Counted from the stretch's first letter, positions 26,170 to 35,239 are shown. The stretch is DNA of 64,000 nt from Ferdinandcohnia sp036962705 (GCF_036962705.1 NZ_JBALOQ010000008.1:72443-136442); one strand, 5' to 3'. Made by a program: numbers and translations. Notes: a model not told the origin generated them from the letters alone.

Positions 26170-27423
26170 TTATTTTGCCTCGCTTGGTTCAGGAACACGC
26201 GTTAGAATGATAAAACCAATGATGAATAGGATTACTAAGCTGAATACACCTGTGTTTGATTTTCCAGTTATTTGCGCTGTTACCCCGACCAGTAATGGCC
26301 CCATAATCGCCGCAAACTTTCCGAAGATATTATAAAAACCAAAGAACTCATTTGCATTTTGCTTTGGTACAAGCTTTGCAAAATAAGAGCGGCTTAATGC
26401 CTGGATTCCGCCCTGAGAAGTTGCAACTAGCATTGCAAGGATCCAGAAATCTAAAGTTGTTTTTAAGAAATAAGCATATATACAAACGATGATATACACG
26501 AAAATTCCAACATAAAGCATTTTTTTACCCGTGAATTTTTGTGCTAATCTACCGTAAAGAACTGCAAATGGAGCTGCCACAACCTGTGTTACAAACAGGA
26601 CGATTAAAAGATTGGTAGCACTGATTCCAAGGTCAGATCCGTATGCTGTTGACATCGAAATAACAGTACCAACCCCGTCAATATAAAAAAAGTAGGCTAC
26701 TAAGAACAAAAACACGGCACGGTATTTTTTGATTTCCTTAAAGGTGGTTCCAAGTCGTTTGAAGCTATTCACGACAGGGTTTGGTTCACGCTCAATATAG
26801 TAGCGTTGATGCACATTTTTGAAGAGTGGAATCGAGAAAAGCCCCCACCAGACTGCTGTAATGATAAAGGCAATCTTACTGGCAACTATTCCTGAAATCG
26901 GTAAAATTTCTTTTTGAGCAAGTAAGATAATCGCGATTGCAAGCAGGAATGGAATCGTACTACCAATATAACCTAGCCCATATCCGCGTGCAGAAACACG
27001 GTCCATTTTTTCCTCATCTGTGACATCAACTAGAAAGGCGTCATAGAAAACATTCGCACCTGTTGAGCCTAGTGCAGCAAACGTATAAACAATTAATAAG
27101 AGCAGCCAATTATCACCTGGAATAAAGGCTAATAAAGCTGTGGCCGATACTCCTAAAGCAAAGAAGAACGTGAAAAATTTCTTTTTGTAGCCTTGGTAAT
27201 CTGCAATCGTTCCTAAAATGGGACCAATCATCGCTAAAATAAATGTAAAAATGGCAATTGTGTAGCCAAGATAAGCAGTTGAATCTGCAGGGTCGACACC
27301 TGCATTCGTTGCCGCCGCCTTGTAAAAAATCGGGAAAACAGCTGTCGTAATAATAATTGAATACGCCGAATTGGCCCAATCATAATACATCCAACTCGAT
27401 TCCTCTTTCGTAAACCCCCTCAT
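26170..27423 (-). CDS. UMF1/Atg22-like MFS transporter
   Basis: A 417-residue, 12-segment membrane protein. Seen: the family opening FTKEESSWMYYDWANSAYSIII, the MFS motif A-like GTIADYQGYKKKFF after segment 2, and FYDAFLVDVTDEEKMDRVSARGYGLGYIGS near residue 125. The VATSQGGIQALSRSYFAKLVP segment is also typical. Fungal Atg22 relatives export amino acids from vacuoles; bacterial members are uncharacterised. It follows the small coiled-coil gene on the same strand after a 41-bp gap. Hairpin repeats lie just upstream. Confidence 0.82.
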   Translation of the reverse strand: MRGFTKEESSWMYYDWANSAYSIIITTAVFPIFYKAAATNAGVDPADSTAYLGYTIAIFTFILAMIGPILGTIADYQGYKKKFFTFFFALGVSATALLAFIPGDNWLLLLIVYTFAALGSTGANVFYDAFLVDVTDEEKMDRVSARGYGLGYIGSTIPFLLAIAIILLAQKEILPISGIVASKIAFIITAVWWGLFSIPLFKNVHQRYYIEREPNPVVNSFKRLGTTFKEIKKYRAVFLFLVAYFFYIDGVGTVISMSTAYGSDLGISATNLLIVLFVTQVVAAPFAVLYGRLAQKFTGKKMLYVGIFVYIIVCIYAYFLKTTLDFWILAMLVATSQGGIQALSRSYFAKLVPKQNANEFFGFYNIFGKFAAIMGPLLVGVTAQITGKSNTGVFSLVILFIIGFIILTRVPEPSEAK

Positions 27424-27442
27424 CCCAAAACCCCCTTATAGT

Positions 27443-27569
27443 GAACCAGAGGGACGGTTCCTCTGGTTCCTAGTAAATTTAAAACGAATTAGAACCATGG
27501 GAACCGTCCCGGTAGTCCAAATTGTTTAATTTTATGAAACAGAACCAGGAGAACCGTCCCCGTGGTCCC
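27443..27569. repeat. Three GGGACGG-type hairpin repeats, about 50 bp apart
   Basis: Copies start with GAACCA at 27443, 27492 and 27542. The first forms a perfect 10-bp stem (GAACCAGAGG with CCTCTGGTTC). In copies 2 and 3 the core is inverted (GGAACCGTCCC against GGGACGGTTCC). Copy 3 lies inside the 3' end of the phosphodiesterase gene. Related single copies occur at 40717-40740 and 45481-45504. Confidence 0.85.
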
Positions 27570-28866
27570 ATAATAAATCCTCGACAACACGCCCGTCAGT
27601 TTCTCCGAGGTCAAGTCCTAATAGGCGGGCAAAGGTTGGGCCTTCGTCTACTAGGTGCATGGCTGGAATTTCAATGTTTGGACGAATTCCTTTTCCAGAT
27701 GCGATGAGTACAGTTGTGTAGTTCTCTTTTTCTGGTGAGTAGCCGTGACTTGCGAAGGTATAGAGTTTTTCACGGACATCTTTTGCTTGGATTTCATCGA
27801 TATACTCACCTTCATGCAGCTCCTTGAAATAGTATCCGAGGCGAGCTTCGATCATGAATGTGGCATTGTCATCGGCACCTTTTTCCTTAGCTTCAGTACT
27901 TGATAGAATCCGTTCGATTCCGTTATCCTCATTTTTGCTTAGTTCTGTTAACAGAGCTTTTACTTGTTCATGCGTTTTTGTATCATTTTTATCTTTTATG
28001 TAAATATATGCAGAGCCATCACAGCTTTTGCAGTAGGCCTTCCAATCTATTACTTTCCCTTTATTCACGGAAATAAGTCCTGCATTTTTTAATAGCACAT
28101 TCGGTTTAAGTGCTTTGGACTCATCTAATGCACTGTGGTCGCCTAATGCCACGATGGTCGTTTTTTCAAAGATTCCACTTTCTTTAAGTGCGTTTATTAT
28201 TCTACCAAGTCTTTCGTCATGGCGACGAAGGGCTGCCATTGCTTCTTCCGAGGAAAAACCATGATAATGGCGCTGTGAATCTAAATCGACAAAATGGACA
28301 AGCATTAAATTTGGTTTTTTTGACTTAATCGTTTCAGCCGTTGACTCAAGTACAAAATCATCTAGCTCCGGCTGATTGAGTCCATTTCGTAGACGGCCAA
28401 ATTTACGATTCATCTCCAGCTGATAGAGTGGACTTCCATTAAATAAGGAAACAAAAATTTGATTTTGCCAAGGCCGATTTGCGAAAATCTCTGGCATATT
28501 GTAATCGATATTTGCTTTAGCAGTAACAGGCCATAGGAGTGCGGCTGTCTTCATTCCGGCTTTTTTAGCCTCGTCATATAATGTCGTACTTTTCACATGA
28601 CGACGATGCCAATACCAATCCGGTGATTGCCAACCTGGCTGAAGGAAGGTATTGTTTACGATTCCATGATTCCTTGGAAACTTACCTGTGACAATAGTAG
28701 CATGGCAGGGATAAGTAACAGAAGGATAGATCGTTTCAACATTCCTGCAATATGATGCATGTTCTAATAGCTTCTTAAAATTAGGTAGCTTTTCGATAAT
28801 TGGAAAATCTAGTGATGATAGACAGTCAAATGAAATGACGAGTAAGTGATCTGTTAGTCGTGACAT
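27532..28866 (-). CDS. Alkaline-phosphatase-superfamily phosphodiesterase (NPP-like)
   Basis: A 444-residue enzyme of the nucleotide pyrophosphatase/phosphodiesterase type. Seen: metal ligand Asp14 in ISFDCLSS, nucleophile Thr51 in YPSVTYPCHATIVTGKFP, HFVDLDSQRHYHGFS, the metal pair ALGDHS, and the last His in FASHGYSPEK. It lacks a clear signal peptide, so a cytoplasmic site is likely. The last 12 residues (DHGDGSPGSVS region) are encoded by an inserted GGGACGG hairpin repeat, which also supplies the stop codon. The substrate is unknown; likely a phosphodiester or pyrophosphate. Confidence 0.85.
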   Translation of the reverse strand: MSRLTDHLLVISFDCLSSLDFPIIEKLPNFKKLLEHASYCRNVETIYPSVTYPCHATIVTGKFPRNHGIVNNTFLQPGWQSPDWYWHRRHVKSTTLYDEAKKAGMKTAALLWPVTAKANIDYNMPEIFANRPWQNQIFVSLFNGSPLYQLEMNRKFGRLRNGLNQPELDDFVLESTAETIKSKKPNLMLVHFVDLDSQRHYHGFSSEEAMAALRRHDERLGRIINALKESGIFEKTTIVALGDHSALDESKALKPNVLLKNAGLISVNKGKVIDWKAYCKSCDGSAYIYIKDKNDTKTHEQVKALLTELSKNEDNGIERILSSTEAKEKGADDNATFMIEARLGYYFKELHEGEYIDEIQAKDVREKLYTFASHGYSPEKENYTTVLIASGKGIRPNIEIPAMHLVDEGPTFARLLGLDLGETDGRVVEDLLWDHGDGSPGSVS

Positions 28867-29034
28867 ATTGATCTCTGTCCTCCAAAAGTCTTATAATCTA
28901 TCTTTAATATAGCAGAAAATTGGGAATTAAAATATGAAAATAGTGTAAAGGTAAAGTAAAAAAAGTATTCATTTCAATGATGGATGGAATATAATAAAGT
29001 TTATGTTTGATTTTTTGCTGAAGGAGAACGGATC

Positions 29035-30399
29035 ATGTACGAAACAAACACCATTAGAGAAAAAGTAAAATTGATTTTTGTGATGTTGATTCCGATTTTA
29101 ATTACACAACTCAGTATGTTTTCCATGGTCTTTTTTAATACGATTATGACGGGGCGATTTAATTCGTCGGACTTGGCTGGTGTAGCAATCGGTTCATCGA
29201 TATGGAATCCTATTTTTACAGGTATTAGTGCCATTTTACTTGCAGTATCACCAATCGCTGCCCAAAGATTCGGTGAAAAGAAGGGCAATGAGGTATCGAC
29301 AGTGGTATCAAGTGGGATTTATTTAAGCTTTATCATTGGAGCAGTGGTCATTTTAGCAGGCGTCATCTTTTTAAATCCATTGTTAACGATGATGAATTTG
29401 CCTGAAAGTGTTCATCAGACTGCACATGATTATTTAGTCGGTTTGAGTTTGGGAATCATTCCGCTATTTATTTTCAATGTATTGCGATCATTCATTTATG
29501 CACTAGGGATTACGAGAGTTGTAATGTTTGTTTTATTGGTATCTGTACCCATCAATCTTCTATTAAATTATATATTGATTTTTGGAGCATGGGGCTTTCC
29601 AGCGCTCGGCGGTGGGGGAGCAGGACTTGCAACCTCGATTACCTATTGGGTAATTGTTGTAATTACGGCTTTTATCGTCATTGCAAAAGAACCGTTTTCT
29701 TCTTATAAAGTCTTTGTAGGGCTAAGAGGATTTACTTTTAAAGAAAGCATGGAGATTTTAAAAATCGGTATTCCCATGGGGCTATCAACCTTTTTTGAAA
29801 CAAGTATGTTTGCAGTCGTGACCATTTTAATTAGTAAATTTTCAGTCACAACTGTTGCGGCGTATCAATCCGCACTGAACATCGTTTCGTTCCTATATAT
29901 GATTCCGGTGAGCATTTCGATGGCATTGACTGTTTTAGTGGGGTATGAGGTAGGTGCACGTCGCTATAAGGATGCGAAAATCTACGCTTGGCTCGGGATA
30001 GCATTATCCATGGTCATCGCCTTAGTAACGGGATTATTTGTGATTTTCTTCCGCTTTGAAGTAGCAGGATTGTATTCAACAGAGGCAGCAGTTATTGGCT
30101 TAACAGCTCAATTCTTGATTTACGCTTTATTCTTCCAGGTGTCAGACGCTATTCAAGCAACGGCACAGGCTGCTCTAAGAGGATACAAGGATGTCAACAT
30201 CGCGTTCGTGATGACATTGATTGCCTACTGGCTCATCTGCTTACCAGCAGGATGGGGGCTTGCTCACTTCACTGATTTGGGGGCGGCCGGTTACTGGATA
30301 GGATTGTCATTCGGCTTACTCGCTGCAGGTGTTGGTTTATCCGCAAGACTCATTCATATACAGCGCACACGGTTTTCGGAGGAGAAGATGGTGGGGTGA
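29035..30399 (+). CDS. MATE-family multidrug efflux transporter
   Basis: A 454-residue, 12-segment Na+/H+-coupled exporter of the NorM type. Seen: LIPILITQLSMFSMVFFNTIMTGRFNSSDLAGVAIGSS in segments 1-2, SPIAAQRFGEKKGNEV in the first loop, NLLLNYILIFGAWGFPALGGGGAGLATSITYW at segment 6, and the matching second-half signature IPMGLSTFFETSMFAV. GAAGGAGAA precedes the ATG. It stands alone on the plus strand, divergent from the phosphodiesterase. Confidence 0.9.
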   Translation: MYETNTIREKVKLIFVMLIPILITQLSMFSMVFFNTIMTGRFNSSDLAGVAIGSSIWNPIFTGISAILLAVSPIAAQRFGEKKGNEVSTVVSSGIYLSFIIGAVVILAGVIFLNPLLTMMNLPESVHQTAHDYLVGLSLGIIPLFIFNVLRSFIYALGITRVVMFVLLVSVPINLLLNYILIFGAWGFPALGGGGAGLATSITYWVIVVITAFIVIAKEPFSSYKVFVGLRGFTFKESMEILKIGIPMGLSTFFETSMFAVVTILISKFSVTTVAAYQSALNIVSFLYMIPVSISMALTVLVGYEVGARRYKDAKIYAWLGIALSMVIALVTGLFVIFFRFEVAGLYSTEAAVIGLTAQFLIYALFFQVSDAIQATAQAALRGYKDVNIAFVMTLIAYWLICLPAGWGLAHFTDLGAAGYWIGLSFGLLAAGVGLSARLIHIQRTRFSEEKMVG

Positions 30400-30428
30400 G
30401 GTCCGATATGCTGAGATTTAGTTCTCAA

Positions 30429-30585
30429 AGACAAATCGGGCGAACTATCACGACGAAATGTCTTTGATGTTGATTCTTTTCAGACAAAACCCTGCAGTGC
30501 AGGGTGTGAAATGTCTATGAGCCCAGCTCTCGGAGACAAAACAATGCTACGCAGGGTATGGAAAGTCTTTGATATTCATAAATAA
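30429..30585 (+). repeat. Tandem array D: three degenerate units of 52-53 bp
   Basis: AGACAAA recurs at 30429, 30482 and 30534; the second motif (TGTCTTTGA, TGTCTATGA, AGTCTTTGA) recurs at 30459, 30512 and 30564. AGACA and TGTCT face each other within units one and two, and unit two also holds a GC-rich palindrome CCCTGCA-G-TGCAGGG. The period equals that of arrays A-C although the sequence differs. The rest of the gap 30400-30727 holds only a terminator at 30601. Confidence 0.7.
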
Positions 30586-30600
30586 CTTCATGAATAACAA

Positions 30601-30628
30601 AAAAGGAAGGGGCTCCCCTTCCTTTTTT
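30601..30628. terminator. Terminator after MATE gene and array D
   Basis: AAAAGGAAGGG pairs with CCCTTCCTTTT across a GCTC loop, with a six-T run on the plus strand. It lies about 200 bp after the MATE stop, so array D is probably transcribed. Confidence 0.8.
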
Positions 30629-30727
30629 ATATCCTCTACACGAAAACTTTACAATTCTTTAACCGTAGCTAAAGAAAATAATCGCAATTTTTCGATAAGA
30701 TGTAGTAAAAGGCTATGGAGGGGTTAG

Positions 30728-32053
30728 ATGAAGATTGCGGTTGCAGGTGCAGGGTATGTGGGACTTGTTACAAGTGTTTGTTTAGCTGAACTAGGTCACG
30801 AAGTAATTTGCATTGATATCCAAGCTGAAAAAATTGAAAAGCTACAAGAAGGGTATTCACCAATCTACGAACCAGAGTTGGAGCCACTTTTACAGAAAAA
30901 CTTGATTGAAGGCAGGCTTTATTTTACGACAAACCCACGTTATGCGTACACACATGCTGATGTCATTTTTATCGCAGTCGGTACTCCACAGAATGTGGAT
31001 GGTACTGCAAATCTTGATTATGTCTATGAAGTTGTAGAAACGATTGCTGTTCATATTGAAAATGATGTGATTGTTTGTACAAAAAGCACTGTCCCTGTGG
31101 GAACTAATGAAAAAATAAAACGGATCATTGATTCTAAAAAGCTCCCGCAGCTTCGAGTTGAGGTCGTTTCAAACCCTGAATTCTTACGTGAAGGATCTGC
31201 TGTCTTTGATTTCTTTTATGGAGATCGGATTGTTATTGGGGCAGCCAACCAAGAAAGTGCGGGAGAGATTGAAAAAATCTATCTACCTTTAAAAATTCCA
31301 ATCGTCAAAACGGACGTTAAAAGTGCAGAAATGATTAAATATGCCTCAAATGCCTTCCTTGCCACAAAGATAAGCTTTGTGAATGAGATTGCTAGAATGT
31401 GTGAAAAAGTAGGGGCTAACATTGACGATGTAACGTACGGTGTCGGAAAGGACCAGCGGATTGGACCCTATTTTTTAAAAGCTGGGCTTGGTTATGGGGG
31501 TTCATGTTTTCCTAAAGACACGAGAGCACTAATGCATATCTCAGGTAGTTTGGGCCATCATTTTGAATTACTTGAGGCTGTCATTAAAGTCAATAACCGT
31601 CAAAAATCGTACCCACTTTTAAAAGCAAAGGAGATTTTGAATTCATTAAAAGGAAGGAAGGTTGCAGTTTTAGGACTTTCCTTTAAACCGAATACAGATG
31701 ACATGCGGGAAGCAGCTTCTATCACAGTCATTAAAGAGTTACTTCAGGAGGGGGCTAGTGTCACAGCATATGACCCTATAGCCATTAAAAATGCTCAAGA
31801 AATATTTGGGAACTCCATTGACTATACAGATGAAATTCCAACAGCGATTCAAAATGCCGACCTAACGATCATTACAACCGAATGGGAGCAAATTAAACAA
31901 TTCCCATTAAATCAATACAGTGAATATATGAATGAACCAAAAGTGATAGACGGTAGAAATTGCTACCCACTTGAAGAGGTACAGAAATACCCACTGTTAT
32001 ATGTTTCGGTTGGGAGACCAACTGTGGTGAATACGTTAACGAATAAACTGTAA
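30728..32053 (+). CDS. ugd: UDP-glucose 6-dehydrogenase
   Basis: A 441-residue NAD-dependent enzyme that oxidises UDP-glucose twice to UDP-glucuronate. Seen: the dinucleotide motif GAGYVGLVTS at residues 7-16, CTKSTVPVGT near 118, SNPEFLREGSAVFDF near 151, the catalytic Cys260 in GYGGSCFPKD, and GLSFKPNTDDMREA in the C-terminal domain. GGAGGGG precedes the ATG. First gene of a three-gene unit with a PAP2 phosphatase and a GT4 glycosyltransferase, so its product probably feeds a glucuronosyl transfer. Confidence 0.95.
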   Translation: MKIAVAGAGYVGLVTSVCLAELGHEVICIDIQAEKIEKLQEGYSPIYEPELEPLLQKNLIEGRLYFTTNPRYAYTHADVIFIAVGTPQNVDGTANLDYVYEVVETIAVHIENDVIVCTKSTVPVGTNEKIKRIIDSKKLPQLRVEVVSNPEFLREGSAVFDFFYGDRIVIGAANQESAGEIEKIYLPLKIPIVKTDVKSAEMIKYASNAFLATKISFVNEIARMCEKVGANIDDVTYGVGKDQRIGPYFLKAGLGYGGSCFPKDTRALMHISGSLGHHFELLEAVIKVNNRQKSYPLLKAKEILNSLKGRKVAVLGLSFKPNTDDMREAASITVIKELLQEGASVTAYDPIAIKNAQEIFGNSIDYTDEIPTAIQNADLTIITTEWEQIKQFPLNQYSEYMNEPKVIDGRNCYPLEEVQKYPLLYVSVGRPTVVNTLTNKL

Positions 32054-32072
32054 AGGGTAAGAGAGGAGACTT

Positions 32073-32636
32073 ATGATCATGAAGCTTTTTCTTTCAATCT
32101 ATGATGCTGATTGTCGAATCTTTCAAAAAGTAAACCAGCATTATGATAAAAAATTACTACACTTTTTCTTCTCTAAAATCACGTTTTTAGGTGGGGCTAC
32201 TTTTACAATTATCACTTGTCTTGCATTAGCCTTTTTGACGACAAACCAATCCAGGATAACGGCTATTGCAAGTGCGCTTTCCCTTGCGATTAGTCATATC
32301 CCGGTACATGTAATAAAAAAACTGTATCCTAGAAAAAGACCATATTTAATAGTGGAAAAATCAAAGTTTCCTTTAAAAGCATTAACAGACCATTCGTTTC
32401 CTTCAGGACATACAACAGCAATATTTTCGGTTATTATTCCATTTATTTTGTATATGCCATACCTTTCAATCGTCTTACTCCCAATTGGGATTTGTGTTGG
32501 ACTATCTAGAATTTTTTTAGGCTTGCATTATCCATCTGATGTGATGGCAGGGGGATTGTTAGGAACCGCATCTGGAGTATTGAGCTTTATTATCGTATAT
32601 CAATTAACGGAATCTACCTTAAGGGGGATCTTATGA
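32073..32636 (+). CDS. PAP2-family membrane phosphatase
   Basis: A 187-residue membrane protein with about five segments. Seen: the three phosphatase motifs KKLYPRKRPY (KX6RP), PSGHTTA with the central His, and SRIFLGLHYPSDVMAG with the nucleophilic His. The family dephosphorylates phosphatidic acid, phosphatidylglycerol phosphate or undecaprenyl pyrophosphate outside the membrane. It starts 20 bp after ugd and overlaps the glycosyltransferase by 4 bp (ATGA), so the three act together. Phosphatidate-to-diacylglycerol conversion would give the acceptor for a glycolipid; that is inference. Confidence 0.88.
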   Translation: MIMKLFLSIYDADCRIFQKVNQHYDKKLLHFFFSKITFLGGATFTIITCLALAFLTTNQSRITAIASALSLAISHIPVHVIKKLYPRKRPYLIVEKSKFPLKALTDHSFPSGHTTAIFSVIIPFILYMPYLSIVLLPIGICVGLSRIFLGLHYPSDVMAGGLLGTASGVLSFIIVYQLTESTLRGIL

Positions 32637-33775
32637 AAATAGCGATTTTTACGGATACCTATTATCCAGAGGTTAACGGTGTGGCACGTACATTAAAAAG
32701 GTTTACAGATTATTTGGAGGAACAAGGTAATGATGTTAAGGTGTTTGCTCCAACGTCCGACTCAAATGAATACGTATCTGATCATATACACCGATTTAAA
32801 AGCTTATCATTTTTCCTATATCCTGAGTGCAGGCTCGCTTTCCCGAATATGTTTCAAATACGTGCTGAACTAGAAAAATTCTCACCAGATATCATACATG
32901 TTGCGACACCTTTTAATATTGGATTTTGGGGAAGTTATTATGCAAAGAAGTTAAATATACCGCTAGTGGGCTCTTATCATACAGATTTTGATTATTACTT
33001 ACAGTTTTATGATTTGCAATTTTTATCCAATCCTTTGTGGAAATATATGAAATGGTTTCATCGACCATTTCAAAAACTATATGTTCCAACCCTTGTGACA
33101 AAAAATCAGCTTGAGGAAAAAGGTTTTGCTAACATTGAAATATGGACACACGGGGTTGATTGTGAGTTGTTTAATCCTTTCTATAACAAAGCTGTTGTAC
33201 GGGAAAAGCATCAGGTTTCTAAAAAGTTTACGCTGACTTACGTGGGCAGGTTAGCGCCTGAAAAAAATGTAGATTTACTAATTGAAATTGCTAAATCGTT
33301 GCCAACGGAGTGGAGTGAACAAATCCAATGGTTAATTGTTGGTGACGGCCCTTCACGTACCAAAATGGAGGAAGATGCTCCATCCAATATTACTTTTACC
33401 GGATTTTTAAAGGGAACAGAATTAGCAGAGGTGTATGCTGCATCAGATTTATTTGTTTTTCCTTCAGCATCAGAGACCTTTGGGAATGTCATGCTTGAAT
33501 CAATGGCAAGTGGTACACCGGTTATTGGCGTGAATGCGGGAGGAGTTAAGAATGTGGTTCAAGAAGGAATTACTGGCTATTTATGTGAACCTGGTAATTC
33601 AATGGAAATAACGAATACCATTCTGCATTTACTAGAAAATGACGGGGTCCGCAATCGAATGGGAATGGAAGGAAGAAAATATGCATTAACCCAAAAATGG
33701 GATGTCATCTTTGAAAACCTGCTTTACAGCTATTCAACCGTCTTAAAAGATCCAAGCAAACAAAAATATGCATAA
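32633..33775 (+). CDS. GT4-family glycosyltransferase
   Basis: A 380-residue GT-B-fold retaining glycosyltransferase. Seen: the N-terminal glycine-rich loop DTYYPEVNGVARTLKRF, THGVDCELFNP, the donor-domain start TYVGRLAPEKNVDLLIEIA near 200, FPSASETFGNVMLESMASGTPVIG with the EX7E pair, and GGVKNVVQEGITG. This subgroup includes MgtA-type mannosyl and glucuronosyl-diacylglycerol transferases. Linked to ugd and PAP2, UDP-glucuronate as donor and diacylglycerol as acceptor are plausible but not shown. Confidence 0.87.
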   Translation: MKIAIFTDTYYPEVNGVARTLKRFTDYLEEQGNDVKVFAPTSDSNEYVSDHIHRFKSLSFFLYPECRLAFPNMFQIRAELEKFSPDIIHVATPFNIGFWGSYYAKKLNIPLVGSYHTDFDYYLQFYDLQFLSNPLWKYMKWFHRPFQKLYVPTLVTKNQLEEKGFANIEIWTHGVDCELFNPFYNKAVVREKHQVSKKFTLTYVGRLAPEKNVDLLIEIAKSLPTEWSEQIQWLIVGDGPSRTKMEEDAPSNITFTGFLKGTELAEVYAASDLFVFPSASETFGNVMLESMASGTPVIGVNAGGVKNVVQEGITGYLCEPGNSMEITNTILHLLENDGVRNRMGMEGRKYALTQKWDVIFENLLYSYSTVLKDPSKQKYA

Positions 33776-33777
33776 AA

Positions 33778-33802
33778 AAAGGAAGGGGCGGCCCTTCCTT
33801 TT
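33778..33802. terminator. Bidirectional terminator after the glycosyltransferase
   Basis: AAAGGAAGGG pairs with CCCTTCCTTT across a GCGG loop, with T runs on both strands. It serves two convergent operons. Confidence 0.88.
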
Positions 33803-33803
33803 C

Positions 33804-34508
33804 TCATTCTCCTAAAAAGATAGCAAACTCGCTCCCAGTTAACTCAAGATTTTTTGGAACACGGATGATGAAGAAATCATAATTTAGTGGCTTATCATCG
33901 TCAAACCTTCTTTCAAACTCCTCTGTCATCCCACCACCTCTAAATTGGGAGATGACAAAATCATTATGAAAGCTATAGAGCTTAACTTCATTGTCATAGT
34001 CCATAGAAGAATTCGCAACCAAGTGATCTCCTTCGATTGAAACAGTAGGTAATGGGATTTCTTCATAAAAATCGTACCCGTTATAATTTGTATTTGCTAC
34101 ATAATAAATAACCTCAATGGTTTGGTCGTCATTTTCTTTCCGATCAAAATAAGTAGATGTGTTGTTATTTTCTAGATATTGAATATTAAGTCTGTCCTTA
34201 TCAAATGGAATATTCCATTTTTCTTTTACTTTTATTGCTTCAACATCTTTAAATGTCCCTTGATCTATCGCTTGATGAATTTGTTCAAAGGTCAAGTTCT
34301 GAGTATGACTCTCGGATGTAAAAAAGCTTGATTTCGGGATGCAATAATAAACAATCACGGACGCTGTTAAAATGATAAAATACGTTCCGAGTAATAGTTT
34401 CGTACTTTTTGCACCATTGAACTTTTTACCAAAAAATACAGAAACTAAAACGACTGCTATGATAAACAAGATTAAGGCAGGAAGTAGGAATGTACCGATC
34501 ACTGACAT
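33804..34508 (-). CDS. Unrecognised membrane-anchored protein of the GntR-ABC operon
   Basis: A 234-residue protein with two N-terminal membrane segments (about 4-25 and 39-57) and a C-terminal domain of about 170 residues, probably outside, rich in charged and aromatic residues. No family was recognised. Its ATG overlaps the stop of the preceding permease by one base (TAATG), so it is translationally coupled and probably belongs to the same transporter or senses its target. It is last in the operon. Confidence 0.65.
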   Translation of the reverse strand: MSVIGTFLLPALILFIIAVVLVSVFFGKKFNGAKSTKLLLGTYFIILTASVIVYYCIPKSSFFTSESHTQNLTFEQIHQAIDQGTFKDVEAIKVKEKWNIPFDKDRLNIQYLENNNTSTYFDRKENDDQTIEVIYYVANTNYNGYDFYEEIPLPTVSIEGDHLVANSSMDYDNEVKLYSFHNDFVISQFRGGGMTEEFERRFDDDKPLNYDFFIIRVPKNLELTGSEFAIFLGE

Positions 34509-35239
34509 TATTTTCGAACCTCCAATCGGTTAGTCGCAACAATGACAATCCACATCAACAACGCGACTGAAACTACTACCTTGATTGTAAAAATAAGAAT
34601 GGATGTTTCAAATGCAAAAAACGTAAAGGCGCTAAATGTGTCAAAGAATCTCATCTCATATATTCCCCATCCAATAATAAGCGCTGGAATCACAAATCCG
34701 AACAGTTTGTTTATCTGTATAAACATGCCAATGAAATATCCTAGACTGGCAAACAATAGCAGGTACAAGCCACCGATATAAATTCCTACAAGCAAATCAG
34801 AAAAAGATAAGAAAAATTGGTTGGCGATAATCTTACTGCTATCTTCCTTGAAAAACAGGATAACCCTTAACAGAATCCCCGCAAAAGTCGAGGTGAGACT
34901 GGCAATGAATGAATAGACAACCAGCATCCCTACCGTTGAAAGATGACTGCTCATTCTGTTGGTCACAAATGAAAAATCAATATAATGATAGGGCTTGGTT
35001 GTTAAGGTGATAGCTGTAATAAAAGCCCAAAAGACAGTAAAAACATAGACCAAGCTTCCTGAGTAGGTTGAAATGGTAATTCCACTAAGCCCCATCTGTC
35101 CAACACCATTAAAAGAAAACAAAAGGGCAATCGCTTGGACAGTAGCAAGGCTCGTGAACGTTCCATAATATGACCGGACCTTAAAAAACAACTGCTTTTT
35201 AACAACATCAAGTAAACTAGCATTAGTTAAATACATCAT
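34508..35239 (-). CDS. ABC-2-like permease of the GntR-ABC operon
   Basis: A 243-residue membrane protein with about six segments, as expected for the permease partner of the ATPase upstream. The start at ATG 35239 follows AAAGGGGG and overlaps the ATPase gene by 17 bp; the extra 25 residues of the longer frame do not look coding. Sequence identity to known families is not evident, so the role rests on gene order (regulator, ATPase, permease) as in ytr/yhc-type operons of Bacillus. Confidence 0.7.
   Translation of the reverse strand: MMYLTNASLLDVVKKQLFFKVRSYYGTFTSLATVQAIALLFSFNGVGQMGLSGITISTYSGSLVYVFTVFWAFITAITLTTKPYHYIDFSFVTNRMSSHLSTVGMLVVYSFIASLTSTFAGILLRVILFFKEDSSKIIANQFFLSFSDLLVGIYIGGLYLLLFASLGYFIGMFIQINKLFGFVIPALIIGWGIYEMRFFDTFSAFTFFAFETSILIFTIKVVVSVALLMWIVIVATNRLEVRK

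Noticed and set aside
30640..30670. A PhoP-box-like pair (TTTACA, TTTAAC) ahead of ugd
   Set aside because: Only two imperfect hexamers at a 10-bp step instead of the usual 11-bp array; too weak to claim phosphate control.
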